This document shows positions 18,832 to 30,430 of a stretch of 64,000 nt of DNA, in pieces (position 1 is the first letter of the stretch; each line of letters opens with the position of its first letter). The notes beneath the pieces were generated by a model. The model saw only the letters and a list, made by a program, of their open reading frames with translations, had not been told where the DNA came from and ran no database searches. The stretch is from Lentilactobacillus diolivorans DSM 14421 (lineage in GTDB: Bacteria; Bacillota; Bacilli; Lactobacillales; Lactobacillaceae). The position numbers were made by a program, and so were the translations under genes. Location: positions 62,001-126,000 of the forward strand of contig NZ_AZEY01000020.1 of NCBI RefSeq assembly GCF_001434255.1, read 5' to 3'.

Positions 18832-19638
18832 TTATCCCTTTTTGAACCAGTTGCCAATTTTCTTCCAAAACGATGGCTGAGTCTCATCCTTAAGTTCCAT
18901 TAGCGGAACAGATTCCCCTTCCAGACGCCGAGCAATATCTCGATATCCTTGGCCAGCCGGATTATCAGGCTGTAAAACAATTGGCTCACCATGATTTGAA
19001 GTCGAAATTACCGCATCATCATCAATAATGATTCCCAATAATTCCACGCCCAAATGATGCGTGATTTCATCCACATCCATTACTGAACCATCTTTCATCA
19101 TATGCTGGCGGATTCGATTAATAATGAGGTGTGGAGACTCTTGAAGTGGATGCTGTTCCAACAAGCCGACTACCCGATCAGCATCACGAACGGCGGAAAT
19201 TTCCGGAGTTGTCACAATAATAGCACTATCGGCACCAGCAATCGCATTCATAAATCCCTGTTCAATTCCAGCGGGACAGTCAATTAGGATATAGTCAAAA
19301 TCGGGCTTTAGTTCATCAACAATCTCGACCACTTGATCTTGATTTAAGGCTGACTTGTCAGCATTCTGAGCAGCTGGCAAGAGGTAGAGTAAATCGTCGA
19401 AGCGTTTATCCTTCACAAGTGCTTGCGCAAGCTTGGCTCGACCAGTTGCAACGTCAACAATGTCGTACATAATTCGGTTATCTAAGCCAAGAACAACATC
19501 TAAATTTCGTAACCCAATATCAAGATCCAGAAGGCACACTTTTTTGCCAAGCATTGCCAAAGCGGTTCCAATATTAGCCGAGGAAGTAGTTTTACCAACG
19601 CCACCTTTTCCTGAAGTTATTACGTACGACTTACCCAT
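18832..19638 (-). CDS. minD: Septum-site determining ATPase MinD
   Basis: MinD is the membrane-associating ParA-type ATPase that positions the division septum by recruiting MinC. The deviant Walker A GKGGVGKTT is at residues 10-18, and DLDIGLRNLDVVLG and LIDCPAGIEQGF are conserved. The C-terminal amphipathic helix (PSFWKKIGNWFKKG) is the membrane-targeting sequence. The length is 268 residues. It overlaps minC by 8 bases. No minE is present; Firmicutes usually use DivIVA. Confidence 0.97.
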   Translation of the reverse strand: MGKSYVITSGKGGVGKTTSSANIGTALAMLGKKVCLLDLDIGLRNLDVVLGLDNRIMYDIVDVATGRAKLAQALVKDKRFDDLLYLLPAAQNADKSALNQDQVVEIVDELKPDFDYILIDCPAGIEQGFMNAIAGADSAIIVTTPEISAVRDADRVVGLLEQHPLQESPHLIINRIRQHMMKDGSVMDVDEITHHLGVELLGIIIDDDAVISTSNHGEPIVLQPDNPAGQGYRDIARRLEGESVPLMELKDETQPSFWKKIGNWFKKG

Positions 19639-20314
19639 TCATGACTCCTCCTATCTGATTAAAGAACTTTGGATTTATCTGTTTTAAAGCTTCAACTTTA
19701 CCATAATCAAGTACGTGTAAATCATTCACATAAATAACCGTACTATTATCAATTTTTCGGTTTGTATCATCCAATATCTCAAACTGTTCACCAATTCGAA
19801 CTTGCTGAGCGTTATGTACATCCCCAATAATCATTTTATCTTCAAAATCTGGTGTTCCAGCCTGAATAACCCCTCGAACATCACCGAGCACATAAACGTT
19901 ACCACTCACCAGAAGCTTACCGCCCTCATGAACTTTTCCGAGAAATAATACATCGCCTTGAACATGAACTTCCTGACCATTTCGAATAATTCGATCAACA
20001 ATATGGACACTTTCTTGTTCCAGAATTCGATTGGATTCTTCCTTTGTAATGACATCGGAAGTAATCTTATGGACAGAAAAATAATCATAATTGGCAAATA
20101 TCTTTTCAATTTCCGATCGGTCATCTGCCGACCATAATCGCATACCGGTATAAATGTCAAACGCAATTGTTTGTGGATTTGCAGAGGCCGTCTGAGTTCT
20201 TAAGTTATCAAGTAGATGATGCAACGAGACAAAAATGTCATCGACCTTAGCATTATCATCTAATATAATTTCGTACCCATCTTTGGTTCCCTTTAATACC
20301 GCCGGATCTTGCAT
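19631..20314 (-). CDS. minC: Septum-site determining protein MinC
   Basis: MinC inhibits FtsZ polymerisation away from midcell. The N-terminal domain (about residues 1-95) is divergent as usual. The C-terminal beta-helix domain is clear: HVQGDVLFLGKVHEGGKLL, GNVYVLGDVRGVIQAG and a MinD-contact region. At 227 residues it is complete. It lies in the mreBCD-minCD string, 18 bases after mreD, which ties division placement to the elongation genes. Confidence 0.93.
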   Translation of the reverse strand: MQDPAVLKGTKDGYEIILDDNAKVDDIFVSLHHLLDNLRTQTASANPQTIAFDIYTGMRLWSADDRSEIEKIFANYDYFSVHKITSDVITKEESNRILEQESVHIVDRIIRNGQEVHVQGDVLFLGKVHEGGKLLVSGNVYVLGDVRGVIQAGTPDFEDKMIIGDVHNAQQVRIGEQFEILDDTNRKIDNSTVIYVNDLHVLDYGKVEALKQINPKFFNQIGGVMNG

Positions 20315-20332
20315 TGTTTCATTCGCCCCCTC

Positions 20333-20857
20333 TTATCGTTTATGAGACCTGTATAATGCCCCAATCGGAAAATAAGATAATGCCATAAAGACAAGATTGA
20401 GAGCTAATGTCGGTGCCAGCGTATTTACCATAAATTCTGAGATAGAAGCGTCAGCCTCGCCGATAAACGCGTTTGCAACAAATCCCAGACTAACTAAAAC
20501 TGTGATTCCTAAAAAGTATACCAAAAAGCCACTCAAAAAGTTTGGTGGCAGCATTTGGTACACTGTGTAACAAAGATAAACAACCAGTGGAAAGATAAAC
20601 ACATACACACCAAGCAACCCGGTATAGTACATATCGAATATGAAACCAATCACTGCAGCCCATAATTCAAGATGCAACTTTTGGGTATTGCCAAAGAAGA
20701 CGGCTAAAATTAGCCATAGCAATGTTAAATTCGGCACCAATGCATTAGGATACTTAAATAAAGTTCCTGAAAACATTTGGCTGATTGAACCGTCCAGAAA
20801 AAAAGCAATAAACAAACCGATGATAAAAATAGCAGCGATCGGAACTCTTCGTTTCAA
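20333..20857 (-). CDS. mreD: Rod shape-determining membrane protein MreD
   Basis: This hydrophobic 174-residue protein has about five membrane helices and sits directly after mreC, the typical location of MreD. It belongs to the elongasome that guides sidewall peptidoglycan synthesis. Sequence conservation in this family is low, so the call rests on topology and neighbours. The start is TTG behind GGAGGG. Confidence 0.92.
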   Translation of the reverse strand: MKRRVPIAAIFIIGLFIAFFLDGSISQMFSGTLFKYPNALVPNLTLLWLILAVFFGNTQKLHLELWAAVIGFIFDMYYTGLLGVYVFIFPLVVYLCYTVYQMLPPNFLSGFLVYFLGITVLVSLGFVANAFIGEADASISEFMVNTLAPTLALNLVFMALSYFPIGALYRSHKR

Positions 20858-20872
20858 CTATTATCCCTCCTA

Positions 20873-21721
20873 TTAATCCTTAACGGCAATCGAGACAACC
20901 TCGATGTCATTTAAGTTTGCGGCTGGTTTAATATAAACTTTTTTGGCCAAGCCATAATCGTCCTGAGCAACTTTAGAAACAGTTCCAACATAAATACCCT
21001 TTGGAATTACACCTCCCAAGCCACTTGTGGTGACCCGGTTACCCTTTGACAATTTTGCCTTAGACGTAATGTTCCCCATCACAATTCGATTGGATTGTGA
21101 ATCATAAGACGTAATAATCCCATTTACCACTTTGCCATCTTTTCCAACAATTTGAATGGCAAATCGATTGGAATTTTCGGCAGTATTGGAGACTAAAACA
21201 ACCTTGCTATTTGTTTTATTAACTTCAGCAATCGTCCCAATTAATCCCGGTCCGGCAATCACTGGCATATCCTTTTTAACACCTGCTGCCTGGCCTTTAT
21301 TAATAATCACTTGGCTTGCCCAAGATGAAGGCGTTCTCGTGATAACCGCTGCATTTATTTTTTGATACCCTGTTAAAGTGTTACCAACGTTCAATTGACG
21401 TTTTAACTGCTTGTTCTCTCGTTCCAAAACTTGATCTTTAACTTGTGTTTGTGTGAGTTGATCAACTTTTGATTTGAGCTGTTGGTTTTCTTGATAGGTG
21501 TTAAGTAAATTCTTAACAGAAACAAATCCGTGATCAATACCGTTCATCGGTGTGGCAACAATTCGGTCAGCGAAACCGACAATATCATTACCAAATTGTT
21601 GAATAATTGGCGGTGTATTCTGCTTGTTCCGAATAGCAACCGACAGGGTCATCATTCCAAAGCTAATGATCAGGCACACAATGACAATTACAAGTTTTCG
21701 ACTGGAGAAAAATTTTTGCAT
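20873..21721 (-). CDS. mreC: Rod shape-determining protein MreC
   Basis: MreC is a bitopic protein that forms a periplasm-facing scaffold for the elongasome. A membrane helix (about residues 7-28) is followed by a coiled coil (about 65-105) and the beta-barrel domain (PVIAGPGLIGTIAEVN, TSGLGGVIPKGIYVGTV). At 282 residues it is typical. I start at MQKFFSSRK because GGAGG is five bases upstream; an ATG four codons earlier overlaps that site. It precedes mreD by 15 bases. Confidence 0.95.
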   Translation of the reverse strand: MQKFFSSRKLVIVIVCLIISFGMMTLSVAIRNKQNTPPIIQQFGNDIVGFADRIVATPMNGIDHGFVSVKNLLNTYQENQQLKSKVDQLTQTQVKDQVLERENKQLKRQLNVGNTLTGYQKINAAVITRTPSSWASQVIINKGQAAGVKKDMPVIAGPGLIGTIAEVNKTNSKVVLVSNTAENSNRFAIQIVGKDGKVVNGIITSYDSQSNRIVMGNITSKAKLSKGNRVTTSGLGGVIPKGIYVGTVSKVAQDDYGLAKKVYIKPAANLNDIEVVSIAVKD

Positions 21722-21779
21722 AATTGCCTCCATTCGTTATTCATAACAAACAAGCCTTAATAATCAAAGGCTTAAGTGT

Positions 21780-22796
21780 TTATTGCTTTTTCTTCATGAC
21801 ATTGATGCTCTTTAGCGATTCGCCGGTTCCAATAGCAACGCAGTCTAGTGGGTCTGATGCAATTGAAACCGGAACCTGGGTAGCATCAGCAATCACATCT
21901 GTTAGGTTTCGTAAAAGCGCACCGCCACCGGTTAAAACAATTCCATGATCAATTACATCTGCAGCAATTTCCGGTGATGTTTCTTCCAGCGTTTCTTTAA
22001 TTGTCGCAATGATTTCGGCAACTGCTTCATTGATTGCATTGTTAACATCAGTGCCGCTTACTTGAACGGTTGTTGGTAGACCGGTTACTAAGTCACGACC
22101 ACGGACTGGAACACTTTCAATCTTCTTGGCAGCATCTGGAGAGGCTGATCCAATATCGATTTTAAGCTGCTCAGCGGTTCGTTCACCAATTAATAAATTG
22201 TACTTCTGGCGAACATACTGGGCAATTGCTTCGTTCAACTTATCTCCTGCCATTCTAACTGAACGACTGGAAACAATCCCACCCAATGAAATTGTTGCAA
22301 CATCTGTCGTACCACCACCGATATCGACAACCATGCTGCCCGTTGGATCCATAACAGGTAATCCGGCACCAATTGCGGCTGCAAATGGTTCTTCAATGAC
22401 ATAAGCATCACGGGCACCCGCTACACGCGTTGCATCAATCACTGCACGCTTCTCAACAGCAGTAATTCCAGTCGGAACACAAACCATAACATATGGTTTA
22501 CCAGATGAATGTCCCAAGGCTTTTTGAATAAAATATTTCATCATCGCAACTGTAGTATCATAATCAGCAATTACTCCGTCCTTCATTGGTCTAACAGCAT
22601 TTATACTGCTAGGGGTTCGGCCAATCATGGCACGAGCTTCTTCACCCACGGCAATAATCTCACCGTTTTTTGTGCTCTTGGCAACCACTGAAGGTTCACG
22701 AAGGACAATTCCCTTACCTTCAACATAAACAATTGTATTTGCGGTCCCAAGATCAATTCCTATGTTTTTTTCCCCAAATCCGAACACGTTATCCAT
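21780..22796 (-). CDS. mreB: Rod shape-determining actin homologue MreB
   Basis: MreB is the filament-forming actin homologue that orients sidewall synthesis. Phosphate-binding and adenosine motifs are visible: [24 protein letters not shown] and [11 protein letters not shown]. The length with the chosen start ([10 protein letters not shown]) is 338 residues, matching other MreB proteins. The AAGGG site lies very close to that ATG, and a GTG eleven codons upstream has no clear site, so the start is uncertain. First gene of mreBCD-minCD. A second paralogue (mbl) lies at 48907-49914. Confidence 0.95.
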   Translation of the reverse strand: MDNVFGFGEKNIGIDLGTANTIVYVEGKGIVLREPSVVAKSTKNGEIIAVGEEARAMIGRTPSSINAVRPMKDGVIADYDTTVAMMKYFIQKALGHSSGKPYVMVCVPTGITAVEKRAVIDATRVAGARDAYVIEEPFAAAIGAGLPVMDPTGSMVVDIGGGTTDVATISLGGIVSSRSVRMAGDKLNEAIAQYVRQKYNLLIGERTAEQLKIDIGSASPDAAKKIESVPVRGRDLVTGLPTTVQVSGTDVNNAINEAVAEIIATIKETLEETSPEIAADVIDHGIVLTGGGALLRNLTDVIADATQVPVSIASDPLDCVAIGTGESLKSINVMKKKQ

Positions 22797-22947
22797 CCCT
22801 TCGTTGTCTCTCATGTTTTTGACAGGCACATTTAATTCGATTTGTTAGTTATTAATTGATTATTGTTTAACGAAACAAGTATATCATAACGAGTTAAAAA
22901 ATAAATCAATTCCCAATAATCAAGCAATGATTTAATAGATTATTAAA

Positions 22948-24270
22948 TTACGGCCGGTTTGTCTCTAAATACTTGCGAACGTCGGAAATAAAATATAGTG
23001 ATCCCGTTATCAAAAGCATATCATCATCGTGCATTTTACTTAAAGTTGATTTAATCGCATCACGCCAATTTTTAATGGTTGTTACAGTTTCACCGTCTTT
23101 GATAACGTGATCCTTAACTTGATCCGGATTTGCCGCGTGACGGTTACCCGGACCTTTAAAGCTCGTTAAAATAATCGACGCGTTTGAAATTGTCCCCATT
23201 TTCTCTACCATTTTGTCTGCCTGCTTGTCTGCAAGAATCCCCATTAAGATAAAGACGTGTCCGGTTGTAAAGTTCGTTTGAATCAACGGGACAATTTGGT
23301 CTATCGCAGAAATATTATGGGCACCGTCAATCACAATCGTCGGCCGGCTGCTTATCTTTTCGAAGCGACCAGCCCATCGCGTTTCTTTAATACCATCAAT
23401 CACACTTTGACGATTGACTACCGAATGGGTCTGACTACAATAAGTTAGATAAGCTTGAATTGCCAACCCAGCGTTATGTGTTTGATAATCGCCAAGCAAA
23501 CTGGTTTGCAGATTATTAAAATGAAACGTCCCCGCCTCAAAATCAAACTGCTGAATCCAATTTTGAACGCCCCTTTCGACTACTCTAAAGTCAATATTGA
23601 ACATTTGAATTGGACTTTGTTTCTCATGGGCAACGTGTTTAATAACGTTAAGTGGCTCAGGAGGAATGTTTCCAACGATGACCGGAACCCCTGATTTAAT
23701 AATGCCGGCTTTTTGATACGCAATTTTAGGCAAAGTGTCTCCCAAAATGTGCATGTGATCCCAGCCGATGGTCACAATTACTGAGAGCTTTGGCAAAACA
23801 ACGTTTGTCGAATCAAGCAAACCACCGAGACCCACCTCAATCAAAACAATATCCGCATGTCCTTCCGAAAAATATTTGAACATCATGGCAGTAATAATTT
23901 CAAATTCAGTTGGCCCACCTTCTGGTAATTCTTTATCAAGTTTTTCAACTTCAGGATAAACAAACTGAGCAAGCCTGAGAATCTCCGCATCAGAAATTGG
24001 AACACCGTTCACGCTGATCCGTTCATTAAATTTGATTAAAAATGGTGACGTAAAGCTGCCAACGGTATGACCATCAGCCTGCAGAATATTTCTTAAAAAG
24101 GCTAACGTCGAACCTTTTCCATTAGTTCCTGCAATATGAATCGCATTAATCTGCTTATCAGGTGCACCAAGATCATCCAGAAATCGACGCATCCGTTTCA
24201 GTGTGGGAATCTTTTTAAATTTTGTCCGACCATGGATAAATGATAAAGCTTCATCATATGAGTTAATCAT
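22948..24270 (-). CDS. folC: Folylpolyglutamate synthase / dihydrofolate synthase
   Basis: FolC adds glutamate residues to (dihydro)folates, retaining them in the cell. This Mur-ligase-family enzyme has the P-loop GTNGKGSTLAFL near residue 50, GLGGLLDSTN, and the C-terminal block DGAHNISAIDQIVP. The length of 440 residues is typical. It follows valS, a frequent pairing in Firmicutes, but a terminator-like hairpin lies between the two. The ATG start is preceded by AAGGAG. Confidence 0.95.
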   Translation of the reverse strand: MINSYDEALSFIHGRTKFKKIPTLKRMRRFLDDLGAPDKQINAIHIAGTNGKGSTLAFLRNILQADGHTVGSFTSPFLIKFNERISVNGVPISDAEILRLAQFVYPEVEKLDKELPEGGPTEFEIITAMMFKYFSEGHADIVLIEVGLGGLLDSTNVVLPKLSVIVTIGWDHMHILGDTLPKIAYQKAGIIKSGVPVIVGNIPPEPLNVIKHVAHEKQSPIQMFNIDFRVVERGVQNWIQQFDFEAGTFHFNNLQTSLLGDYQTHNAGLAIQAYLTYCSQTHSVVNRQSVIDGIKETRWAGRFEKISSRPTIVIDGAHNISAIDQIVPLIQTNFTTGHVFILMGILADKQADKMVEKMGTISNASIILTSFKGPGNRHAANPDQVKDHVIKDGETVTTIKNWRDAIKSTLSKMHDDDMLLITGSLYFISDVRKYLETNRP

Positions 24271-24317
24271 CGTTCAACTTTTTCTCCTTAAATAATCACG
24301 TAAACCGTAACCAAGAA

Positions 24318-24355
24318 AAGAGGCCTAGGCAAAATAACTTTTGTCCCGGCCTCTT
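24318..24355 (-). terminator. GGCCGGGACAAAA-type terminator of valS
   Basis: AAGAGGCCGGGACAAAA pairs with TTTTGCCTAGGCCTCTT, followed by TTCTTGG on the minus strand, about 50 bases after the valS stop. It is a member of the repeated hairpin family of this window. Confidence 0.75.
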
Positions 24356-24402
24356 CCTTGTTGCATGACTAATTGTTCCAGAATACCTAATTCAAGTTAC
24401 AA

Positions 24403-27069
24403 TTAAAGTTCATTTGCAATCTGTTGCAGGCGATCTTTGGCTGCATCCAATTTTGATTGATAATCTGCTTGTTTCGTACGTTCTTCGTTAACAACTGTGT
24501 AAGGAGCATTGGCAACAAACTTTTGGTTAGCCAGTTTTTTGTCAGAACGTGCAACCTCAGATTCAAACTTGTCAACATCCTTTTGAACCCGGGCCTTTTC
24601 TTCGTTAAGATCAACCAACTCAGCTAGCGGTACATAGATTGTTGCGTCAGTGATAACGGCGGACATTGAAAGCTTAGGAACATCAACCTTTTCACTGATT
24701 GTTAATTCTTTCGTATGGCAAAAACGATCAATGTAGTCTCGATTATCTTCAAAAACCGATTTTAGTGTTGGATTATCTGTCTGAACCAGCATATCAATTG
24801 GTGATGATAAAGGTGCATTTGCTTCAGAACGAATGTTTCGAACCGCTTTAATCAGATCAATCAGAGACTGCATCTCGTTTTCTGATTTAAGATCCGTAAA
24901 GTCATCATGAGTAATTGGATATTCTGCAGTAACTAGTGACTTGCCTTCATGAGGCATCTTTTGCCAAATATATTCAGTTACAAACGGCATAATTGGTTGC
25001 AATAACCGCAACGTTTGGTCAAGAACATATGCCAAGATATTCTGGGTATTCTTCTTGAGCTTTTCATCGTTACCGTTCAAAGCTTCCTTACTCATTTCGA
25101 TGTACCAGTCACAGAAATCAAACCAAATGAAGTCATATAATGCTCGGCCAGCCTCACCAAAATTGTACTTATCAAATAGTTCGGTCACATGGCTAATCGT
25201 TGCATTCAATCGGCTTAAAATCCATCGATCAGATAATTGCCACTCGGATTTTTCAGGAAGCGTTGGCTTATCAATGCCATCCAAATTCATGATAACGTAA
25301 CGACTGGCATTCCAAATTTTATTGATAAAGTTCCAAGCAGAATCCATTTTATCATAGGTAAATTTCAAATCCTGACCTGGTGTCCCACCATAAGCTAAGA
25401 ACCAGCGAAGTGCATCTGCACCGTATTTATCAATAACATCCATTGGATCAATCCCATTGCCCAATGATTTGGACATCTTACGACCCTGAGAGTCACGGAT
25501 CAAACCATGAAGCAAAACATCCTTAAATGGGCGACGTTGAGTAAACTCCAAGCTTTGGAAAATCATCCGGGAAACCCAGAAAAAGATGATATCATACCCG
25601 GTAACTAATGTATCCGTTGGGAAATAACGTTTCATATCATCTGTATCTTCTGGCCAACCCATCGTTGAAAACGGCCAGAGTGCAGACGAAAACCAAGTGT
25701 CCAAAACATCAGGATCTTGGGTCCAATTTTCTGAATCCTTGGGTGCTTCCATCCCAACATAAGTTTCACCGGTTTTTTTGTTATACCACGCAGGAATCTG
25801 ATGCCCCCACCAAAGCTGTCGTGAAATAACCCAGTCGTGGACATTCTCCATCCAATGTTCAAAGGTACCTTCAAAACGATCAGGGAAGAAATGAACTTTA
25901 TCGTTAGTCTCTTGATTTTTAATGGCTTGTTCGGCTAATGGCTTCATCTTAACAAACCATTGTGTTGACAAACGAGCTTCTACTTGAACCCCAGTTCGTT
26001 CAGAATGCCCAACTGAATGGACAATTGGGTCAATTTTCAACATCAATCCCTGATCTTGTAAATCTTTGACCATTGCCTCGCGGGCATCGAACCGATCCAT
26101 TCCTTCATACTTGCCAGCATTCTCATTCATTGTAGCATCTTGATTCATCGTGTTAATTCGCTGAAGATCATGACGATTTCCAACCTTAAAGTCATTTGGA
26201 TCATGAGCAGGGGTAATTTTAACCATCCCGGTTCCAAAATCCGGATCAACATACTGATCCGCAATTATTGGGACTTCTCGATTGATTAGAGGAACGAGAA
26301 CTTTCTTACCGACGATTGACTTATAACGATCATCACTTGGGTTAACAGCAACGGCCGTATCACCCATCATCGTTTCAGGACGAGTAGTTGCAATTTCAAT
26401 ATAATCCTTACCGTTAAACTTGGTTCCGTCAGTAAACGGATATTTAACGTGGTAAAAGGCACCTTTATCATCTTTGTGAATAACTTCGATATCGGACAAC
26501 GCAGTTCGGGCTTCTGGATCCCAATTAATAATATATTCGCCACGGTAAATCAATCCTTTATTGTAAAGATCAACGAATACTTTTCTAACTGCTTTAGACA
26601 ATCCTTTATCCAAGGTAAACCGCTCACGTTCATAATCAAGGGAGAGGCCTAACTTTGCCCACTGTTCTTTAATGGTTGCCGCAAAAGTGTCTTTCCATTC
26701 CCAAACCTTCTGAACGAACTTTTCACGTCCTAAATCATAACGAGAAATTCCTTGTTTACGAAGCTTGGCTTCAACCTTGGCTTGAGTTGCAATTCCTGCA
26801 TGATCCATTCCTGGAAGCCATAACGTATCAAAGCCCTGCATCCGCTTCTTTCGGATAATCATATCCTGCAAAGTCGTATCCCAGGCATGGCCTAAATGAA
26901 GTTTTCCGGTAACATTTGGCGGTGGTAAAACAATTGAAAATGGTTTTGCCTTCTTATCACCACTAGGTTTAAATACCCCTTCATCAAGCCATTCATTATA
27001 CCTGCCATTTTCTACGGCAGTTGGATCATACTTTGTCGACATTTCAGTTTTTGATTTTGTGTCTGACAT
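24403..27069 (-). CDS. valS: Valyl-tRNA synthetase
   Basis: This class I synthetase charges tRNA-Val. The HIGH-type motif is in [14 protein letters not shown], and KMSKS is present in [10 protein letters not shown]. The editing domain and the C-terminal coiled-coil arm ([19 protein letters not shown]) are evident. The real start is [10 protein letters not shown] behind AAAGGGG, giving 888 residues; the open frame continues upstream into the T-box terminator and should not be used. Expression is controlled by the T-box leader directly upstream. Confidence 0.98.
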   Translation of the reverse strand: MSDTKSKTEMSTKYDPTAVENGRYNEWLDEGVFKPSGDKKAKPFSIVLPPPNVTGKLHLGHAWDTTLQDMIIRKKRMQGFDTLWLPGMDHAGIATQAKVEAKLRKQGISRYDLGREKFVQKVWEWKDTFAATIKEQWAKLGLSLDYERERFTLDKGLSKAVRKVFVDLYNKGLIYRGEYIINWDPEARTALSDIEVIHKDDKGAFYHVKYPFTDGTKFNGKDYIEIATTRPETMMGDTAVAVNPSDDRYKSIVGKKVLVPLINREVPIIADQYVDPDFGTGMVKITPAHDPNDFKVGNRHDLQRINTMNQDATMNENAGKYEGMDRFDAREAMVKDLQDQGLMLKIDPIVHSVGHSERTGVQVEARLSTQWFVKMKPLAEQAIKNQETNDKVHFFPDRFEGTFEHWMENVHDWVISRQLWWGHQIPAWYNKKTGETYVGMEAPKDSENWTQDPDVLDTWFSSALWPFSTMGWPEDTDDMKRYFPTDTLVTGYDIIFFWVSRMIFQSLEFTQRRPFKDVLLHGLIRDSQGRKMSKSLGNGIDPMDVIDKYGADALRWFLAYGGTPGQDLKFTYDKMDSAWNFINKIWNASRYVIMNLDGIDKPTLPEKSEWQLSDRWILSRLNATISHVTELFDKYNFGEAGRALYDFIWFDFCDWYIEMSKEALNGNDEKLKKNTQNILAYVLDQTLRLLQPIMPFVTEYIWQKMPHEGKSLVTAEYPITHDDFTDLKSENEMQSLIDLIKAVRNIRSEANAPLSSPIDMLVQTDNPTLKSVFEDNRDYIDRFCHTKELTISEKVDVPKLSMSAVITDATIYVPLAELVDLNEEKARVQKDVDKFESEVARSDKKLANQKFVANAPYTVVNEERTKQADYQSKLDAAKDRLQQIANEL

Positions 27070-27094
27070 AACGTCGCCCCTTTCTCTTATGTAA

Positions 27095-27325
27095 CAAAAA
27101 AACACCTCATCCTGTAAAATTAGGACGAAGTGTTCGCGGTACCACCTAAATTGGGCCAAAAGCCCCACTTATTATCATGGTAACGGTTAGATATACCCGA
27201 CCCGTTCTCAAAATTTGAACGAGTAGCTCACAAGTTACTTTCTCACAACAGTCGGTAAAAATCTCTCATCATTGATTTTCTTTCTGAAACCTCACTGGCG
27301 GATACTCTCTTGCTCAATGCATTAA
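27095..27325 (-). promoter_or_regulatory. T-box leader of valS
   Basis: On the minus strand the leader starts with AAGAGAG (27304-27310 region) and contains the T-box sequence AGGTGGTACCGCG (27135-27147) and a terminator (AACACttcgTCCT with AGGAtgagGTGTT, 27101-27134) followed by seven Ts. A GTA (valine) triplet at 27236-27238, in GAAAGTAAC, is the likely specifier. Uncharged tRNA-Val would stabilise the antiterminator. Confidence 0.92.
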
Positions 27326-27353
27326 TTTAATTTTAATCTTACCCAACAATCGG

Positions 27354-27863
27354 CTAATCGTCAATACGCTTTGCCAATTTTTCTAAAGCCGATAATGCGT
27401 CTTGATAGTCAGGTTCATCAGTGATCTCAGGAACAATTTGACGATAAACAATCTTACCGGTCTGATCAACAATAAAAATTGTCCGAGCTAATGCGCCAAA
27501 ATTTGGCATATACAGTTTCATTGCATACCCAAATGACAAGCTCTCGTCAGATAATAGTTGTAAGTTTTCGACTCCTTGAGCAGCACACCAATCTTTTTGC
27601 TGTTCAATCGTATTATTGGAAATTGTCAAAAAACGGGCATCCGGATATTTATCAGCTTCTTGATTAAACCGTCTTGTCTCGACTGAACAAACCGGTGTAT
27701 CAATATCCGGGACCGTCGAAATAAGTGTAATTCGACCAACAATATCAGCCGTTTTAACCTTTTCAGATTCGGCACTTTCCAGTTTAAACTTTGGTAATTG
27801 TTCGCCTACTTCCGGCGGGTTACCAAATAATTTTTCCTCTTTACCATTGATAGTGACTTGCAT
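27354..27863 (-). CDS. tpx: Thiol peroxidase (Tpx-type peroxiredoxin)
   Basis: Tpx reduces hydroperoxides with electrons from thioredoxin. The peroxidatic cysteine is Cys59 in DTPVCSVETRRF and the resolving cysteine is Cys93 in DWCAAQGVENL, the spacing expected for atypical 2-Cys Tpx. The length is 169 residues. I start at MQVTING, eight bases after GGGAG; a GTG three codons earlier abuts that site. It is a single gene between thiI and the valS leader. Confidence 0.95.
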   Translation of the reverse strand: MQVTINGKEEKLFGNPPEVGEQLPKFKLESAESEKVKTADIVGRITLISTVPDIDTPVCSVETRRFNQEADKYPDARFLTISNNTIEQQKDWCAAQGVENLQLLSDESLSFGYAMKLYMPNFGALARTIFIVDQTGKIVYRQIVPEITDEPDYQDALSALEKLAKRIDD

Positions 27864-27945
27864 CAAAAACACTCCCTTGGTGGTTGAATAAGCTTATACA
27901 CAATGTAGCCCATTCGACCGAATTGCGCAAGTATTCTGAAAAAGT

Positions 27946-29163
27946 TTAAAGCAACTCGGCAAAAACATCTTCATTTTGATTCATAAATTCATCGCCGGGT
28001 TTAATATCGGTAATTTTAATGCCATCCATCGCCCGTTGCATTAATCCATCAACATCAATATAGCCCTCAAATTTCCGCGATTTTTCTAAATTCGGGTGAG
28101 TTTTAGGAGCTGGCGGTGTAAAAATTGTACAACAATCTTCAAAGGGCAGAATCGATAAATCATATGTTCCAATATTTTTGGCGATTTTGATAATTTCGGT
28201 CTTATCCATCGATACTAATGGTCGTAAAACAGGCATCGTCGTCACATCATTAATTGCCATCATGCTTTCAAGTGTTTGCGAGGCTACTTGTCCCAATGCT
28301 TCACCAGTGAAGACACCCGTACAATGTCGATTTTTCGTGATGGCAGCTGCAATTCTTAACATCATTCGCCGTTGAATGGTCATCAAATAACCTTCAGGAA
28401 CTTTTTCTTTAATCGTTTCCTGAACTTCAGTAAATGGAACCTGAATGAACTGAATATTACCTGAATATTTTGCCAAAACTGACGTCAATTGTTTTGCCTT
28501 ATTTAAAGCTTGTTCGCTGGTATAAGGCGGGCTGTAAAAATGAATCATATCAATTTTTACGCCACGTTTCATTGCTTGATAAGTTGCAACTGGGGAATCA
28601 ATGCCACCAGAAAGCATCATTGTTGCCCGGCCGCCGGTCCCAACGGGAAGGCCACCAGCACCCTGAATCTTTTCAGAAGACAGAAAAGCGCCGTTCATCC
28701 GAACTTCGACTCGAATGGCAATATCTGGATGCTTCACATCAACTGAAATTCCATCAACATTCGTCAAAACATAGTCGCCTAGAATGTTGTTGATCTGATT
28801 AGTATTGTAATCGAAATGTTTATCTTGTCGACGTGTATTAATCTTGAAAGTTGCGCCTTCCCGATATTGCTCACGCACCATTTGCAGTGCAGTTTGTTTG
28901 ATGGCATCCATATTCTTATCAACTTGAATAGAAGGATAGAAATTTTCAATACCAAAAACGCCCTTCAAAGCATTAATAACGGCTTCATCATCTTCATCAT
29001 TTAATGAAACATGAAGTCGATCCCTCTGGGCTTTTACCTCAAGATTTGGGAATGGGTGCAAAACAGCACGAACATTTTTACCGAGTTGTTTGATGAAATC
29101 TTTTCGATTCTTTCCCTTAGTTGATAGTTCGCCGTAACGAACCATAATTTCTGAATAATGCAT
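27946..29163 (-). CDS. thiI: tRNA 4-thiouridine synthase ThiI
   Basis: ThiI adenylates U8 of tRNA and installs sulfur to make 4-thiouridine, and may act in thiamin thiazole synthesis. The N-terminal ferredoxin-like/THUMP region (about residues 1-165) is followed by the PP-loop SGGIDSPVA. At 405 residues it lacks the C-terminal rhodanese domain of the E. coli protein, as in other Firmicutes. It lies 8 bases after the nifS-like cysteine desulfurase, which should supply the persulfide. Confidence 0.96.
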   Translation of the reverse strand: MHYSEIMVRYGELSTKGKNRKDFIKQLGKNVRAVLHPFPNLEVKAQRDRLHVSLNDEDDEAVINALKGVFGIENFYPSIQVDKNMDAIKQTALQMVREQYREGATFKINTRRQDKHFDYNTNQINNILGDYVLTNVDGISVDVKHPDIAIRVEVRMNGAFLSSEKIQGAGGLPVGTGGRATMMLSGGIDSPVATYQAMKRGVKIDMIHFYSPPYTSEQALNKAKQLTSVLAKYSGNIQFIQVPFTEVQETIKEKVPEGYLMTIQRRMMLRIAAAITKNRHCTGVFTGEALGQVASQTLESMMAINDVTTMPVLRPLVSMDKTEIIKIAKNIGTYDLSILPFEDCCTIFTPPAPKTHPNLEKSRKFEGYIDVDGLMQRAMDGIKITDIKPGDEFMNQNEDVFAELL

Positions 29164-29171
29164 ATTTTCTC

Positions 29172-30317
29172 CTAACTTAATTTGTCAAATTCTTCATACA
29201 ACTGGTCAAAAACTTTTACGAATTGTTTGGCTTCATCAAGTGTATTTTGATCACCCAGAGAAATTCGAACGGCACTGGTTGAAATTGAGTCCGGTACATG
29301 CATTGCACTCAACGTACTGGAAACAACATGATCCTTGGATGAGCAGGCACTGGTTGTTGAAATATAAATCTGATATTTTTCAAATGCATGAACAATCGTT
29401 TCGCCACGAACCCCTTTAATTGCAAAACATAAAATATGTGGGGCAAAACCATCGCTATTTTTTGAGAAAATAGTAACCTTATCAAATTTGCTAATATGAT
29501 CGGTTATTAAGGTTTTAATTGCCCGCTCGGTTTGGTTTGCCTGTGGCTCTTTAGCAAGTAACAAACGTAATGCTTTTGCCATTGCAGCAATTGCCGGTAA
29601 GTTTTCAGTTCCAGAGCGTTGATTTTTCTCTTGCCCGCCACCACTCATCAACGGTGCAATTTGTCGACCTCGGCGGCCATATAGAAAACCAATCCCGCGT
29701 GGTGCATGAAATTTGTGACCGGAAAAAGTAATAAAATCAACGCGATCATTGAAAATTTGATTCTCAATTCCCTTACCAATTCCCTGAACCGCATCAATAT
29801 GAAAATGAATTTTAGGATAACTTTTTAGTAATTCAGCCGCTTCTTTAATTGGCTGAATCGTTCCAATTTCATTGTTAACTGCCATAATTGATACCAACGT
29901 TGTGTCTGGCCGAATAGCTGCCTTTAAATCATTAACTGAAATTCGGCCTTCTTGGTCAACTGGCAAATAAGTAATATCGTAACCCAGCTGTCGAAGCTGT
30001 TCCATTGAATTGTGAATGGCCGGATGTTCAACTGCTGTTGTAATCAGGTGCTTTCCAAATTCCCGCTTTTGAATTGCTGTTCCTTTGGTCACCCAATTGT
30101 CGCCTTCCGTTCCGCCACTTGTAAAGTATATTTCATCAGGATGAACGTGAACCAAGTCAGCAATTTGTTTTCGAGATTGTTCCAACAAACTAAATGCTTG
30201 CTCGCCAAAATTATGCAAACTTGAGGGATTTCCCCAAATTCGTTGACTAACTTTATCGTACGTATCAACTATTTCTGGTAGTGCTTGCGTCGTGGCACTG
30301 TTATCAAAATAAATCAT
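29172..30317 (-). CDS. nifS: Cysteine desulfurase (NifS/NifZ type)
   Basis: This PLP enzyme removes sulfur from cysteine. The PLP lysine is in [12 protein letters not shown] and the catalytic cysteine in [11 protein letters not shown]. The 381-residue length fits. Its pairing with thiI, separated by only 8 bases, matches the dedicated desulfurase for 4-thiouridine synthesis known in Bacillus (NifZ), rather than a general Fe-S cluster role. There are no suf or isc genes nearby. Confidence 0.93.
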   Translation of the reverse strand: MIYFDNSATTQALPEIVDTYDKVSQRIWGNPSSLHNFGEQAFSLLEQSRKQIADLVHVHPDEIYFTSGGTEGDNWVTKGTAIQKREFGKHLITTAVEHPAIHNSMEQLRQLGYDITYLPVDQEGRISVNDLKAAIRPDTTLVSIMAVNNEIGTIQPIKEAAELLKSYPKIHFHIDAVQGIGKGIENQIFNDRVDFITFSGHKFHAPRGIGFLYGRRGRQIAPLMSGGGQEKNQRSGTENLPAIAAMAKALRLLLAKEPQANQTERAIKTLITDHISKFDKVTIFSKNSDGFAPHILCFAIKGVRGETIVHAFEKYQIYISTTSACSSKDHVVSSTLSAMHVPDSISTSAVRISLGDQNTLDEAKQFVKVFDQLYEEFDKLS

Positions 30318-30430
30318 TTGAAACCTTCTTCTCTAAAAAATAGTGTCTAATTCGAATAAATATAACTCACACGATAATACACCCAAAATCAACGGGTGAC
30401 AACTACGGTGACACTTTCACAAAACAAAAA

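Noticed and set aside
27070-27168. N-terminal extension of ValS by 33 residues
   Set aside because: It would be translated from within the T-box terminator and antiterminator; the ATG at 27069 has AAAGGGG at good spacing and matches the family.
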